A DNA stretch of 64,000 nucleotides from assembly GCA_946894095.1 (NCBI GenBank), contig OX335653.1, positions 8,561,001-8,625,000 of the forward strand, written 5' to 3'. Origin of the DNA: Incurvaria masculella. Taxonomy: Eukaryota > Arthropoda > Insecta > Lepidoptera > Incurvariidae. A program made the position numbers and the translations under genes. The notes under the pieces are model-generated. The model worked only from the letters and a program-made list of their open reading frames with translations, was not told where the DNA came from and made no database searches. Shown in pieces: positions 1 to 9,700 of the stretch (the first letter of the stretch is position 1; every line of letters begins with the position of its first letter).

Positions 1-131
1 TGTCTTTTCAAGCGACGCCATTTGGAATCGACAAAAAATATGGCACATTGAATGGTATCCATAAATACTTACCCGCGTGAGAGTCAGTTTATCTGAAGAC
101 AAGATGTCACATGCCTCCTGCGACGCCTGCG

Positions 132-190
132 CGCGACACTTGTGTCGCGATGCGACTTGTCGCGTCCGTCGCACGCGACCCGCGGTCGCG
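132..190. repeat. Cluster of GTCGC-core hairpins
   Basis: Four short inverted repeats follow one another, all built on GTCGC/GCGAC. The first has arms CGCGACAC and GTGTCGCG with a TT loop (132-149). The next are GCGAC-TT-GTCGC (152-163), GTCGC-AC-GCGAC (168-179) and CGCGACC-CGC-GGTCGCG (174-190), the last overlapping the third. The surrounding DNA is AT-rich from about 260 onward. No coding frame of note covers the cluster. It could be a repeated protein-binding site, a cruciform-prone spot or part of an unrecognised repeat. The palindromes are directly visible; the role is unknown. Confidence 0.8.
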
Positions 191-564
191 ATGACAGCGC
201 GCGGCGGAAGACCGCCTTATTAGCATGTGTCTGCTGGCACTGCTATCTACATCGATGGGTAAATTAAAAGCGGCGGGATTCTTTCATCAGACAGGACTGC
301 AGCGAGGCAAGAATGGTTGATCGATCGAAATCATTTCAAGGAACAATTTACGTTCCACTTTTTGTTTTTTTTTCTGAAAATAAATTGGATATTCGTGCAT
401 ATTTTGTTATTTAAAAAAAATTAGGTAGTTTCTTATTAAAAATTGTTCAATTTTCAATTTATAAAAAAACCGGTTGAAATGGAAAATTCAGAACATTCAA
501 TCAAAATGCATTTGCTTGAAATAATTAGTTAAAAAATCTCTATTAGTAAAAAAATACTTTAACT

Positions 565-830
565 AACATGCCAAGCCATTATGTATGGCACCTAGTTCCC
601 AACTAGATGCCATACCAGGCCTTTCTGTTATTACAAGCCTAAATTAAATTTGATGGAAAACATGGACATTGGCAAATGTCCATGTTTCATGCGATCGTGT
701 TTTATTAAATGCGAACGTACTAACTCGGGTGGGGTCGACTCTTCCTAATAGTGAGTAAGGAATGGGATCTACAGTTTAACGCGGAATCTGAACTTCCAAC
801 GACGAATACCTTAGTGGCACGGATAGAAAT
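565..830 (-). mobile_element. 5S-type SINE body, reversed, 5' head missing
   Basis: Read on the minus strand, this matches the body of the full SINE at 59451-59839. It has the 'gattccgcgttaaactgtag' block, the 'ccttccttac' block, the 'gggtt.gta' segment and then the 'ctggcatggca' block with 'ccta(g)ttc'. The 5S-like head is not clear, and the 3' tail with the conserved 'catccatgtccag' end is missing or rearranged. Inside the body lies a hairpin with 13-bp arms (AAACATGGACATT) around a GGCA loop, not seen in the other copies. This is a decayed copy. Confidence 0.65.
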
Positions 831-835
831 GCAGT

Positions 836-1954
836 CGTATTTGTTTTTTTACGTGCCGGAGCCTATACAGCCCAAATTTTACAGAATATAACGCTTCTTG
901 CTTCTCTTGCCTAACTTTCAGATAGTTTCGAGAGCCCGCCTGCACACCTGCTGCGAACCTCATGCATATTCATGGGTGGTCGTGCTCCGACACCGACGCC
1001 ATATACTCACGCGTCAATATCAATGACCACCGAGCCATTAAATAGGGTTTACATGTGCTCATAACCACTAGTTACATCCAAAGAGAGGGATGGAGAGAAA
1101 TCGACGAGAAACGTTGCGGTCGCAATGGGCTTTATCTAACTGCGATCCCACACGTCCACCACGAACGCGCGAATACGCGAACATTTGACGAACTTTTTTT
1201 TTATGCTCCAACATTCGGCAAACGTCTGATCCGTTCATTTTTCTATACACATCAAAAAACGCGAACGCGCGAACATTTACGTATGCTCCCACATATTACG
1301 TCAGAAGACTAGGTGTTACCGTGCGGACCAACGTTTTCGTGCGACGTTGACGCGAGGCATCATGTTTATAAACGACTGTAGTTAATACAGAGCAAAGATA
1401 CAAGCTGACAACATTAATAAAACTTGTGAAAAAAACATTTACAACTGCGCAGCGGCGGCAGTTACGGTTTCGCGCTTCATACTTGTCCACACAGCTGTTA
1501 ATTTGCCGCCTTTTTGAAAAGCGTGGTAAACGTTTAGTGTTTTGTGTTTTGGCACGTATGTGTGGGAATACAAAGTTCGTAGTTCGACGAAGTTCTGCAA
1601 AATTTTGTGTAGTAAATATTCGAAAAACATTTCGTACGCATATGTGGGACCACAGTTATATTAAAAAGATTCGTAAAATTTTGCAACTTTTTGTTCTTTG
1701 GAGAAGCACAGTATATGAAGAGGATACATCCATTTGTATAACGCACATGGGTGCGGGGAGGGCTGTGGGCAGTAGTAGAGTAGTAACATGAATTTGTTTA
1801 TTTACTAACTTATATTTGATTTGATATTACCTTGTATAAAAAATGACGATGGCTTTTTTATACCTGAGTAATTTAGATCATAATTCTTATTAATTTAGAA
1901 TAAGATGTCATTTAGGAAGTCAAAAGTGTGTTTTTCACCAAAGTGTATAATGTT
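836..1954. other. Intergenic or intronic stretch, no gene recognised
   Basis: Frames of up to about 120 codons occur here (for example 1426-1791 +), but they overlap each other on both strands, show no domain I recognise and lack a coding signature. The motif 'cgcgaacattt' occurs at about 1175 and 1268, each followed by a 'tatgctcc.aca' block, so part of 1130-1330 may be an old repeat. Nothing else is supported. Confidence 0.5.
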
Positions 1955-2176
1955 CTTATCATAATGTTCTTTGTGAGCAGAAGTAATCAATCAATCACCG
2001 TAAACTAGTTCGTAAGTATCAATGGAAAAACATACAATCACCAACCTGGAGAAGTTTCTTGCCGGCTCTTCTTCGTCAGACAACATCGAAACGACAGGAA
2101 AAAAAATGGCGAATCCGAGTGTGTAATAAACATCTAATGGAGGAAATAAAGAAACTGAAACTGAAACTGAAGCAAC
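1955..2176 (+). repeat. LINE-tail-like dispersed repeat, uninterrupted copy
   Basis: This copy runs from about 'gcagaagtaatcaatcaatc' through 'gtaaactag.tcgtaagtatc' and 'cggctcttcttcgtcag' to 'gaatccgagtgtgtaata' and a (GAAACT)n end. A second copy in the same orientation lies at 2900-3408, and a diverged piece with the 'cttcttcgtcaga' block is at 38555-38697. The simple-repeat 3' end and common orientation suggest the 3' UTR of a non-LTR retrotransposon, but no reverse-transcriptase frame is attached. This copy serves as the empty site for the insertion in the second copy. Confidence 0.7.
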
Positions 2177-2899
2177 CGAAACTCGTTAGTATAGTGGCGG
2201 CGTTGCCACTTTTACATACACGGCTGCTGCCCTTGTGAGCAAGTTAGTTTATAAATTCATATACTACAGATTTTCAGACGCCACATTGTTTTAGACGACT
2301 TCCATGTTTGGAGCATCTGACTTCAGTGTTCAATAATAAAATCCTATGTTTTAGAATCGTCGAATCGCCAAACAATCCGTAATAATCTACGATTTTTACT
2401 TTTCCTACAATTAAGATTTTTTTCACAGTCAATGGTTCCACCAGTTTAGTGGAGAAACAGTCAAATTTTATAAATCGGCAATTCTTAGTACCCATACTTC
2501 GAGCGGAATAAGTGTTTCGTAAACTTGTCCGAGCGTATGGAAAAGTGCATAAACTATCGTGAGAATACTTTAGAAAATAATAAAATATATCGAATGTTTT
2601 AGTATTTTGCTCAAACAAAAAAAAAATCAAGGCATGCCACGTAGTACCGTATGATTTGTTTGGGACGGAATATGTTGTTATTTTGGCAGACATATAAGCC
2701 TGCATTTATGAGATTGATGTGGAAAGTCGCCGGCCAGCAGGCTTATGTGACAACAGTGTATCGGTGGCTATTTGGTTGCCGGTTACATAATGAACATTTC
2801 TCAATTATGTTTACCCTATATCCTATCAATTTGTACAAGTTCTCCAAAGTTAAAATTAAAATGAATATATCGTACATTACAAGAAGAGAGCAAGAAGTA

Positions 2900-3408
2900 A
2901 GAATAATGTATGTAATGCTCTTATGTCAGCAGTAGTAATCAATTAATCACTGTAAACTAGTTTGTAAGTATCAATGGAAAAAAAATACAATGACCAACCA
3001 GACGAAGTTTCTTGTCGGCTCTTCTTCGCCAGAAGTAATCGAACCGACAGGAAAAAACCGGCCAAGTGCGAGTCGGACTCGCAAAAAAAACAAAAAAAAA
3101 TACGTTTTGTTGTATGGGAGCCTTTTTTTAAATAATTTTTTAATCTGACCTATTTTTTGTTATAGCGGCAAAATAAATACACACTCTGTGAAAATTTCAG
3201 CTGTCTACCTGTTACGGTTACTGAGATACAGCCCTGTGACAGACAGACGGACGGACGGACGGACGGACGGAAGGACGGACGGAAGGACAGCGGAGGCTTA
3301 GTAATAAGGTTCCGTTTTCACCCTTTGGGTACGGAACCCTAAAAAAATATTACGAATCCGAGTGTGTAATATATATCTAAAGGAGGAAATAAAGGAACTG
3401 AAACTGGA
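2900..3408 (+). repeat. LINE-tail-like repeat, second copy, split by an insertion
   Basis: The left part (2900-3057) and right part (3348-3408) together match the uninterrupted repeat at 1955-2176. They share 'gtaaactagt.tgtaagtatc', 'ggctcttcttcg.cag', 'cgacaggaaaaa', then 'cgaatccgagtgtgtaata' and 'ggaggaaataaa'. The two halves are separated by the CCGGCCAAG element at 3058-3347, placed exactly in the A-run after 'cgacagg'. The insertion is therefore younger than the repeat. Confidence 0.75.
3058..3347 (+). mobile_element. CCGGCCAAG...GGAACCCTAAAAA element, complete copy
   Basis: The element begins CCGGCCAAGTGCGAGTCGG. It contains 'cagctgtctacctgttacgg', an (ACGG)n tract near 3247-3290 and the 3' hairpin GGTTCCGTTTT...ACGGAACCCT, then an A-tail. 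Two more copies lie at 14981-15274 (-) and 61151-61437 (+). The A-tail and insertion into an A-run suggest retrotransposition by a LINE, but there is no 5S or tRNA head and no coding frame. I recognise it as a common lepidopteran repeat but cannot name the family with certainty. The insertion site is defined by comparison with the empty paralogue at about 2097-2110. Confidence 0.75.
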
Positions 3409-4079
3409 ACATTATTTCACAGATTTGTTTAGTTATGGTTAACAAGATATCATACAAGAAACAATTCAATTTACGGAATATGTTTGTTGGAATGTTTTGA
3501 AATGGTTTTAACGAATTCAAAAAGTCCGTCCAAACCCGAGAAGAGTCTAATTTAAAATGAGTGCGATCCATCTGCGTTCCACGTCGCCCCTCGATCGCAA
3601 TGAAATTGAAAAAAAAAAAGCTTACAGTGTGACGACGAGAAGGGAAATAAATAAAAATAGAAAACTCGCACACTACAGCCTCTACAGCGGGGCTACGTTG
3701 AAATGAAAATAGAACGACAAAAAACACTGGATGAAATAAATTAAAGTACGTCTCGATTGGTAAAAGTCGATTTGTTTCAAGCAATTTTAGTGTTTATTTA
3801 CCATTCAAAAAGGGTTTTCATTATCCAGCGGTCTTATTTAACCGAAGTGCAAAAAAAGGTTTACGCGTATGAATTAAAAAAAAAAACTAAAATTATCAAA
3901 TATCTTATTAAAATATGAAACTCGCTCATTTTAGATTTTTAGGAAAAATGCGTAAGAAACATTTCCTCCGCGTAATATATTCAGAATCGACGCCGCCCAT
4001 AACAACGCAGATAGTATCGCCGAAACTTTTACCTAAAATTATATTTGTGGGCCGTCACGCTTTTCCGGCGAAACAGCGG
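3409..4079. other. No gene recognised
   Basis: This is AT-rich DNA. A 135-codon minus-strand frame at 3377-3784 is rich in F, S and I and runs into the flanking LINE-tail repeat. I see no conserved domain and treat it as chance. Confidence 0.5.
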
Positions 4080-4270
4080 GGGCGATTAAAGCTCCCGCAC
4101 CCTCCCTTTGTGCGTGCGGCGGCGGCGGCGCGGCGGGCGGCGCCCTAGCTCGCCGTGGGCGGCGGCGGCGGCGGCGGACGGAGGGCGCCGCGATCAAGCG
4201 AACCTGCCATTATATAGCCGTGAACTTGGGGAGAAGAGGGAGCGTCACGCGGCCGGCCACCATTTTACAC
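4080..4270. promoter_or_regulatory. CGG-rich island with TATATA, possible promoter
   Basis: A sharply GC-rich block with two (CGG)n runs (about 4118-4140 and 4158-4180) sits in AT-rich DNA. It is followed at about 4212 by TATATA, which is palindromic and so could serve either strand. Downstream on the plus strand is 'ggccggccaccatttt'. CpG density, a TATA-like element and the abrupt composition change fit a promoter. No exon with a convincing frame or splice donor was found next to it, so this remains a suggestion. Confidence 0.25.
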
Positions 4271-4549
4271 CACCCACTGCTCGCTTCAATTCATAGACAC
4301 TAGTTGAGCAATAGAGAAATGAATTCATAGTGGTGGATAACATAGAGGTTTATTACTTCTATGCCCATAAATATAAAATAATACAAAAATAGTTTTTTTT
4401 TCATTAATATATATTATTTTTTAAACCAATGGATTGCATACTCAATTATTAATTAATTTACAAAATGATTTATTATTTTAGATTGTACGGAAAATTTACA
4501 TTTGATATTCATCCCGAAAAAACCACCTCTCACTTCAACATTAAAAAAA

Positions 4550-4831
4550 ATGTTATGGCTTCCGGCTTCATTCGGATCAATGTCGTTTTAGACTGATATC
4601 GGACTGCATTATTACCTAGATACTAAACCCCACACCTAAGTTCCCACACAAACTTTTCTCCCCTATTTCATACCCATCGAGTCTATTTTTTGCTGTAAAT
4701 GGAAGCTAATATCCCCGTCCAAGATCCACACTATCTTTATACTGAATTTCATCAAAATTTGTTCAGCAATTTAGGCGTCAAAAGGCAAAAGACAGATAGA
4801 GTTACTATCGCATTTATAATATTAGTACGGA
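4550..4831 (-). mobile_element. Short Helitron-like element, decayed
   Basis: On the minus strand it starts TCCGTACTAATATTATAAATG. It carries the family blocks 'taactct.tctgt', 'aattttgatgaaatt' and 'gtccgatatcagtc.aaaacg', and ends in a degraded 'gacattgatccgaatgaagc' tail. Better copies at 5332, 40021, 40600 and 44500 end in GAGCGGAGCCGGGTACCGCAG followed by CTAG. This is the layout of non-autonomous lepidopteran Helitrons: a 5' TC, a 3' hairpin and CTRR. Confidence 0.65.
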
Positions 4832-5331
4832 TATTTCACACATAGATAAGAAAATGAATATTTGATATTAATTTCTAAAAAATATCTGACTATAAAATGG
4901 TATCGTGCTATGGCTTCATATTTATTGCAAAGTCGCCAGATTTTAATGTTTCTAAATTGAATTTTTCAATATATCTAAGAACTTAGAGAAAAGCTCTATA
5001 AATAGAAACGGAGAGTTATCCCTCTCCCCTTACTTAAAGTGTGGAGGCAATCGCGAAGGGACTCACATTTCTGCTACTTAGTTTTCTGTTAGGGAATACC
5101 ACCATCGCACTATTTAGACGTTTCTAATAGTGAATATGTAACGATTTTGATATACATAGCTTTAAAATAAAAATAGTACGATTAATGGTTTGTTTACCGA
5201 AAAATGTATTAACAAATATGTGAAAGTAATTTTGAAACTTTTTTTTAGAGCAGAGCTTTACTAGATTAATGAAGGATTCCCAGCCAATCAGCCTTGCGTA
5301 AAAGTATCTTAAGAACTAGTTTTTTTTTAAG

Positions 5332-5596
5332 TCCATACTAATATTGTAAGTTCGAAAGTAACTCTGTCCATTTGTAACGTTTTAACGCATAAGCCTCCAA
5401 ACTAATTTTGATGAATTTCGATAAAGTGACAGTCTCGACCTCGAAAGCCATCTTTAGCGGCGAAAATTTAACTAGAAGGGGGTGAAATAGGGGACGAAAG
5501 TTTATATGCGGAACTCATATAATTTCCAGGAAATCATTCATAACGACATCAGTCCAAAACGACATTGACCCGAGTGGAGCCGAGTACCTCCGCTAG
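5332..5596 (+). mobile_element. Short non-autonomous Helitron
   Basis: It starts TCCATACTAATATTG and contains 'gaaagtaactctgtcc', 'ttttgatgaatttcg' and 'cagtccaaaacgacattgac'. It ends in the hairpin region CGAGTGGAGCCGAGTACCTC followed by CGCTAG and a T. The TC start, GC stem-loop before the 3' end and CTAG|T terminus match Helitron structure. It has no coding capacity. Related copies are at 4550-4831 (-), 26856-27058, 39300-39555, 40021-40389, 40600-41047 and 44500-44721, with a tail fragment near 63530. Confidence 0.75.
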
Positions 5597-5999
5597 TATT
5601 AAAAAAGTATCACGGTGAATTAGGAAATAGATCCCAGACTACCTATAAACCAATAGAGCAGGGAACTAAATAATACCTGCATATTTTGAGACGCATTTTT
5701 AAACAAGATTTTTTTAACACTTTTGCTATCACATGTACTATTTTCATATAAACTGCTCTCCGCGGGAAGTCGCGGTACTCGACGCTTATCTCAATCGTAA
5801 TTGTGCTTGTATTCCTCCCTGGAGGGTAGAACCATTCATTCAAGGTAATTTGAACACAAAGACGCTGAGTACTTTGATAATTGCTTGTGAATAATTAATA
5901 TACTTCCCGAAGCGTGAATTTTACACGAAATATGAGCTATACCTATTTTGTGAAAAAATATATTGAATGATTATATAAATGTTTTGGTAATCTGGGTTC

Positions 6000-6769
6000 G
6001 TGAATTCGAGCGATAGGGATTTTTTCCATTTCCTGACATCCAGAGGACGCGAAGTTTGCAAGAATGTTTAATCAGATGGTGTCTCGTTGGGAGATCGTGT
6101 GACGGGCGCGTGGCAGTTCCCGGGGGCAGCGAGGGCGGTGGGGGCGGTGGGGGCGGCGGGGACGGTAGAGGCGGCGGCGGCGTCCCGACGTCGACGTCGG
6201 AGGCGTCCCTCTCGCGCTCAGTGTCGCTCGGAGCGGTGTCGAGGCAGCATCCCGCCCGCCCCGGCATGCCGCGCGCGCCGCCCACGACCGCACCGCCCTA
6301 CCATGTCGCCGCGAGGTGATCCCGCCCTGACGGAGCTCGCGCCGAGGACGGTTAGCATGTGAAGGCTCGGCGCCGCCGCGCTAGCCGCCGCCCTGTGCCG
6401 CGGGACTCGCCCCGACCCGAAACTGAATAAGTTCGACAAGTCTTCTTCTTATCTGGACCATTATATCGACGGACGCACCGGCAGCGATCACCACAAGCGT
6501 GCTCAGACAAAACGTGATAAAGTAGATCCTTTATTTAGTACAAAATTTGTAAATTATACGCAGCTAGATTTTGTAGAGAATTAGAATACTTCAATAGTAC
6601 AAATGTAAAAAGGCACATCTTTAATTCGGATAATTTGTGAGTAAATACAGGGTCCGTTTCGTGTTAATCGATTTGTGATTATAGTGTAAGTAGGTTTCTA
6701 GACTGAGTAGTCTCTGGTCGCTAATAATAGAGCTGACACTTCTGCGTGGACCACCGATTACGTTGCAAG
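6000..6769 (+). other. Candidate first exon or promoter segment with broken leader frame
   Basis: This GC-rich stretch, strongest at 6100-6430, lies in AT-rich DNA and ends at a good splice-donor match, GCAAG|GTAACA (exon end 6769). Within it ATG at 6357 is followed at once by TGA (6360-6362). The same frame then runs open from 6363 to a TAG at 6582-6584 and begins RLGAAALAAALCRG, which looks like a secretory leader. It goes on to PDPKLNKF and a basic stretch with two KR pairs (HHKR, QTKR). Upstream the same frame is open from ATG 6087, encoding an R/A-rich low-complexity protein. I do not recognise a family. It may be a 5' UTR with chance frames or an exon with a disabling stop. Confidence 0.35.
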
Positions 6770-9700
6770 GTAACAATAGAAAACTCAGTAAATTAACCTA
6801 GATTAATGTTTGTACTTGTTTATAATTTTCTATATTGATTAAAAAAAATATTTTTTTTAGGCTAAACCTAATAAAAAAAAACATTATTTAAATATAGAAA
6901 AATATGTTGAGCACGTTTAAAACAATTTTGTTTAAGCATTTTTATCAAGACATTTCTTAGAACCTAAAACTAAATTTTCTCAATGCATGTTATAAAATAT
7001 ATAGCATGCTTTAATTATACATTTACCTACATTTTATATGCATGTTCATAAAGAATCCTTGTATTCGTTCACGGATACAGTCTCCCCGTCTCCTACCTCA
7101 CATCCTTTATAATCTAAGAATATTTACGGTTATGCTCACCGCGTGAAAGCTTAAAAGTAAATGTATTTATCATCCTACTAATAAATTTAACAAAGTTATT
7201 GCAACATGTACACAAATACTTTCAAAACGATACAAACTAGCGATTTTGTTTACAGAGACATATTAGTCATCAGATCATTTTAATTTTACAACGGCATATT
7301 TATTGTGTCTATAACAGATAACAATAATAAATTCTCCCGCCTTTCTTTCGTCTGGCAACGGAGCGGTACACTCGGAAACAACAGGACAGCGATCGGAGTA
7401 TCGGCTGCGGTGGAGGAGAAGACACGATCGGAACGCAATCCGAAATTGTTTAAGGTTTAAATTTAGAACTCGCGCGGATTCCAATCATACATCGAAAGCG
7501 GATTCAATTGTTTTAATTGAACAATGAAACAAAACAGCTACGCCTGAGATTTCGCAGCACACGGCGGCGAGTGTATGAAATGTATGGACACATTAAACAT
7601 AAATAAACGTAAGTGAGCCAACGTGCATTTCAAAATATGTTAATAAGAGAATAACTTCACATACGAACTCTTTATGAAAAAAAATACATCTTAATATAGC
7701 GTCCGTCAGCGGAAATAATTAATTAATGCTATCGTGGACATGCACGTATATTAAAGACAAACACGAGTAAAGTAATTAAAGAAAAACACGTAGATTTGGA
7801 ATGCTCATTCAAAAGCTTTATTTTGAGCCAAGTTCTCACATATGTATTGCCTGATTTGAAACTAAAAGCAGGAAACATTTTTAGAAATGCCTGTGAGTGT
7901 ATTGTTATCTGAATCAACGAGCATAAATTTATTTATCGTGTACTTTTATATTAGGAAAACAATGATTTTACTACAACCGTAAATTAACCATCACGCTGGG
8001 AATGATAAAATATATCCCTTGATGAAAGTCTCATTCTCGTGCATACGAATAAGTTTAACGGGCAGAAAAATCATGCTGATATTATTTACAAAGTCATTCA
8101 ACTTTATTCTGAAAAAAAAAATCTAGCTGATATGTTTTGCACAGCAAAACAAAACACAAGATTTAAAATAGGAGGTCAATTCACTATTAATTTTGTTGCG
8201 ACTACAACTTACAAATACATCATGGTCACCTTTCCTGCGTGGCATTTGAATACTTTCCAAGTCGCCAGCGGCCGGAGTCAGTCACCTCATAGCGCGGCAT
8301 GCGTGGCCAGGCCGAAGTAACAGTAAAATGTAACAATATAATCGTAAAAGATTTTCTCAAAACTGACAACAATGCGAGCACGACTCGCACAGTGAATGGG
8401 AGCGGTCGCCGAGTGTTGCCTTGCGCAACTTTATGATTTATTCTTATTTTGTATAGCGCAGCACCGGTTATTGTCTAGCTGCTCCGGTGAATTGGTGGGT
8501 TTTGTTTGGACGCTCTTTAGTGCGAGGGTGGTCATAAGAGAAATCGTGCGCATTCCGTTCCGCAAAAGTTTCGCTGCTCTTTAGAGTAGTTTTTTTTTGG
8601 GTTTCTTAATTCTAATGCAATTGGTTTGCAAATATCTTCAAAGATTCCTATTCAAGTCTACGTTTTCCATATTTTCCCGATACATTGCCGATATTTTTTT
8701 GTTGTTTCATTTTATATTTCAATTCCATTTCCCGTCGAACTAAACTGGCTAAAGCAAAAATTTCCGATTTAATGTCGTATGTGAATAAGTTTCGTAATCA
8801 TCTGTGTCGAACTCGAAGATGTTTATGACTTCCAGTCGACCTAGATGTGCAAACTCAGCGCACCATTAAGGTTTCTTCTGGTTTCTCACGCCTTCTTAAT
8901 CTATTCATTTACATTTAACAACCTCAACCTTCAGAATTAATCAGTTCAAATAACGAGTTTCATTGGATGTGACTTATTTATTAACTAAAGTAACAAAACC
9001 TTAGGTTTTAATATGCTGGGTCCATTTTTATTTTTTATTTATTTTTTTAGGAAAATTCGTGAAAAAAAAACTAAGATAAATTATACCTACATTTTTTACA
9101 TTTTTTATTTATTTATAGCATATATACAAAAACACTCTGTTTCGAAAATTTGTTAAAATATATACATGCTAAGCCTGAAACATTTAAAAGAAATAAATTG
9201 CCAAGATGACAATGAAATTTTGTTTTGCTATATTCCACAATCTACATGCAATAAACCTTAACGACCCTTGAAGGAACAAGTCTTGTATTAAGCCTAGTAA
9301 ATTCTTTCGTACACGCTACACGTACAGGTTTCGTACAGTAGCTAATTTATCATTTATATTACCTACAAATTCAATTTATTTACTAAACGCGCTATAGCAT
9401 GGACGTCCCTCCGCATATGCAGAGGTGCCATTTGTATCTGAATGTGAAATAAATCATTTGTAAAACGAGTAATTAAAATACTGGTGTCTGCCAAAATCAT
9501 GCCAGGCAAATTTATGACTGCGGCCAGCCGACAAAAACAGAAAAGTTGCACTATTGCAGCGATGTGGCCACCACACTACAACCGGCGCTCCCTTAACTCA
9601 CCGTGCATTGTCAATGTGTTTTGAAATTAATTTTAAAATTGCATTGCTAATTTCTAAAGACATTCGAAGGTCCACTTTTTACCTAGAAAACATAGGCCTT

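Noticed and set aside
2274..2705. 143-codon minus frame between the two LINE-tail repeats
   Set aside because: No recognisable domain, cysteine pattern or splice context. Given its length in AT-rich DNA it could be chance, and I cannot support a gene.
3240..3290. CRISPR-like or satellite array ((ACGG)n)
   Set aside because: It is a microsatellite inside the CCGGCCAAG element, present also in the copies at 15.0 and 61.4 kb. There is no spacer structure.
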